Below the pieces are notes generated by a model, which saw nothing but the letters and a program-made list of their open reading frames with translations, did not search any database and was not told the origin of the DNA. A stretch of DNA of 40,986 nucleotides from a virus: IMG/VR virus record IMGVR_UViG_3300008954_000106, positions 1-40,986 of that record; one strand, given 5' to 3'. Position 1 is the first letter of the stretch. Every line of letters starts with the position of its first letter. A program made the position numbers and the translations under genes. Below are positions 40,001-40,986 of this stretch, piece by piece.

Positions 40001-40986
40001 TCACGACTTAGCTACTGAGTTCCTAAAAGAGCAGGGTGTCACAAGCCATGTCATTGACCCGTTCAATCGTACAGCGGCACAAAACAAGAAAGCAATTGCT
40101 GCGGTTAAGGATGGACAGGCAGATACAGCCACAGTTGCTAACACGCTTAACACAATCAAAGAGAAGGACGCTCGTCGTCAGGTCATTGCACAAGCATCGA
40201 ACGTAATTAAGGAAGATGGAGTTGCATACTTCACAGTTCATGTTGGCGATGCCAGTGGAAAAGGGAAAGCGACAACAAGGGGTTGGCAAGAGAACCGTAA
40301 GACAGAGTCGTACATTCCAGAGATAGAAGAGTTCTTTGGCAGTGTGGAGCGTAAGGGCAAACTCATTATTGCGACTGAACCATCAATGGAAGCACGCGAC
40401 TTTGTGACTACCAGAGTAAAAAGTCTATGGTCAGAGTTGGATGAATCCAAAGACTTTAACGTCAGCGCATTGCCCGAAACTATAAGACAGCCATTTGGTG
40501 CGACCTATAAAGGTGAAGTGGATTTTGAGTTTGACACAGACCCATCCTATGACCGATTAGAACTTAGTGTGAATCTACTTAAGGGCGTGCCCAAGCGCAG
40601 GGGTCGCGGCACAGAAGCCATGAAAGCGCTAACGCCATTACTCGACAAGCATGGCGTAGATGTAGGCGTAGTTATATCGCAGGAAACAGAAGCGGATGCG
40701 GAAGGTCTTTCAGCGTGGCTGGCAGGATTTGGATTTGTTGGCGATGAAAACGCCATGTTCCGACCATCATCAATGGAAGCACGCAAGTTAGATGTTCAAG
40801 CTGCTGCACAGGCATCGCTTCAAGGCAAGTTACAGATTGACTCACCAGTTGAGTACTTGAAACAAGTTGCGTTAAAGAATGAAGCCGAGTTGCTTGCTGG
40901 CATCTCTCCAAAAGACTTTAGTATTCCAAAGGGCGAGGTTGGCTATGTAGAGGTTTACAAAATACCCGCGATGGAAGTTGGGTACG
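37068..40986 (+). CDS. Polyvalent protein with metallopeptidase, methyltransferase and acetyltransferase-like domains, 3' end open
   Basis: 1306 residues are visible from ATG 37068; the frame has no stop before the window end. A long helical N-terminus leads to a Gly/Ala-rich hydrophobic segment (about residues 302-340, MVAAIGGAVAGTAVAGPFGT). A zinc peptidase motif GIHETVHHVQ has H733, E734 and H737. After a T-L-E-A-R linker (909) comes a class I methyltransferase-like domain with ADIGGGRHDLATEFL (about 972-986), VIDPFNR and ATVANTLNTI. After S-M-E-A-R (1107) is a GNAT-like domain with RRGRGTEAMKAL (about 1177-1188) and WLAGFGFVGDENAMFRP. A third M-E-A-R linker (1236) opens another domain. 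This is the typical build of injected polyvalent proteins; joined to the left edge it may form one giant gene, see findings. Confidence 0.85.
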   Translation, partial: MPDPTSVPNLSSAFESLREKHKESPVLSDTFRNVSQWHEEQEALHESQQEVNRLAAELARDAIESGQDEYYDYASALDYQNRTGQSLYDPETGHWASRVPDTGLLLKSPRHRTADSMYEGEAAAGYLIERRGNREYSVEASRVRGGVTRIPKELDRAQMLEHTRAKLARGESITDLTQEQWGRKIVMATHDKELQGARSGAYAVVKALAPVIFEHHFGEQEETSVTGAIASGAAKTYSALAAMFLDDYAGKWIMTSFGADIDDVNRWAEVAKGTNVALHESIRAEGGLEETIEMVVQSSPAMVAAIGGAVAGTAVAGPFGTIGGAAGGFTAGSTVGYAQGASSAQTRLDMYEHEVNAVRMMSGLEPDFKISRAERERTLHEFGFHEALWEGVGNVVGLGVLGKGVKAISKTGRGAKALSPSGRLAFGGAMRDAYLRQASREGMVGGAVRFAPWFAADVVTEGLTEGATEIGQTASFAKIDPTAWEDLDVLGAIKDGMILGVVMGTPMTLGAAAINKMGTAERIKQLRELHGIVGSKKGDHIAHWKEHNNEQLEQLESMTPEQRADEAEQWGDLIDAKEEQIARIDEQVQIEKSAAGVDAATIARLEKEKGDAAIELDRLKGILAIVEDVQTGQGEKISLRQTTPDKFIKRKNAKLGEKEQSSRLTISKAETKHEKKAEETLNKYNVSVVWVEGGYAPAFYESSTPTDENGNIVVYIKKTNQVHHTALTSLGIHETVHHVQYYSANIQKELNRILGDGEILLAAEQYLAGEGEKNRNDAVGAALIVHLSKGGTIENFKYGDVEAATTYLEQEGVAVAVQQGGQGVIGKMLNRFGYGTNRGKARAYLLEALQKGALKVTEGRAEITEFGERQRRNVGAGVRARATERARVKKAFEEVEVLPSEGVPAPTTLEARKLKKKAKKKVGVAPPPKFKTAKDLWAIPQQEITSADTALAQVPALHKNKNVVFKKGGVNADIGGGRHDLATEFLKEQGVTSHVIDPFNRTAAQNKKAIAAVKDGQADTATVANTLNTIKEKDARRQVIAQASNVIKEDGVAYFTVHVGDASGKGKATTRGWQENRKTESYIPEIEEFFGSVERKGKLIIATEPSMEARDFVTTRVKSLWSELDESKDFNVSALPETIRQPFGATYKGEVDFEFDTDPSYDRLELSVNLLKGVPKRRGRGTEAMKALTPLLDKHGVDVGVVISQETEADAEGLSAWLAGFGFVGDENAMFRPSSMEARKLDVQAAAQASLQGKLQIDSPVEYLKQVALKNEAELLAGISPKDFSIPKGEVGYVEVYKIPAMEVGY
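40384..40396 (+). repeat. Interdomain linker repeat, copy 4
   Basis: Exact copy of the 13-base linker repeat, coding for S-M-E-A-R between the methyltransferase-like and acetyltransferase-like domains. Confidence 0.85.
40771..40783 (+). repeat. Interdomain linker repeat, copy 5
   Basis: Exact copy of the 13-base linker repeat, coding for S-M-E-A-R after the acetyltransferase-like domain. Confidence 0.85.

Noticed and set aside
1-40986. Direct terminal repeats at the window ends
   Set aside because: The first and last bases share no meaningful overlap; circular closure can only be inferred from gene content.

Overview
The window looks like a nearly complete genome of a tailed, probably short-tailed (podovirus-like) bacteriophage of about 41 kb. 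It has a terminase, portal, scaffold, major capsid protein, adaptor and nozzle order, but no tape-measure, sheath or tail-tube genes. There is no integrase, RNA polymerase, DNA polymerase or recognisable endolysin. Late expression appears to use a host sigma-70-type promoter. A marine or freshwater Gram-negative host is likely but cannot be proved from the sequence.

Layout. (1) Bases 1-11204, plus strand: the 3' part of a giant 'polyvalent' protein gene (3376 aa or more), a calcineurin-like metallophosphatase and a small gene. (2) 11184-18042, minus strand: a tightly overlapping early/replication operon. From its 3' to its 5' end it holds RusA, a DUF551 protein, a putative helicase loader, a DUF1376 replication protein, a 29-aa leader peptide, an HTH protein, an SSB-like protein, a single-strand annealing protein, a PD-(D/E)XK exonuclease, an HTH regulator and several small genes. 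(3) 18043-18278: divergent control region with repeated operator-like sites. (4) 18279-19000: a SprT-like metalloprotein, a repeat-rich intergenic region and tRNA-Arg(UCU). (5) 19000-37064, plus strand: packaging, capsid, tail and internal virion proteins. (6) 37068-40986: an open reading frame with metallopeptidase, methyltransferase and acetyltransferase-like domains that runs off the window. It shares unusual (S/T)-x-M-E-A-R linkers, conserved even at the DNA level, with the ORF at the left edge. The two are therefore probably parts of one giant gene or gene pair in a circularly permuted genome.

The most striking feature is in the minus-strand early operon. Two complete type II hammerhead ribozymes lie 0 and 2 nt after the stop codons of two consecutive small genes. 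Their catalytic cores are identical and every stem I and stem III pair has changed in a compensatory way. Together they would excise a 332-nt RNA carrying one 80-codon cistron with its own ribosome-binding site. The two new ends of that RNA could re-form a hybrid hammerhead, which is the arrangement used by self-circularising viroid-like RNAs. The downstream ribozyme is followed by a roughly 170-nt structured leader that I cannot assign to a class. Three genes around the ribozymes share a near-identical leader in which a small hairpin (GCCU/AGGC) presents the Shine-Dalgarno sequence.

How it works together: replication probably relies on host polymerase recruited by the DUF1376 and loader-like proteins, with annealing protein, exonuclease, SSB and RusA making and resolving concatemers for terminase. 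The polyvalent protein(s) and neighbouring coiled-coil proteins are likely packaged and ejected into the host with the DNA, delivering modifying enzymes at the start of infection.
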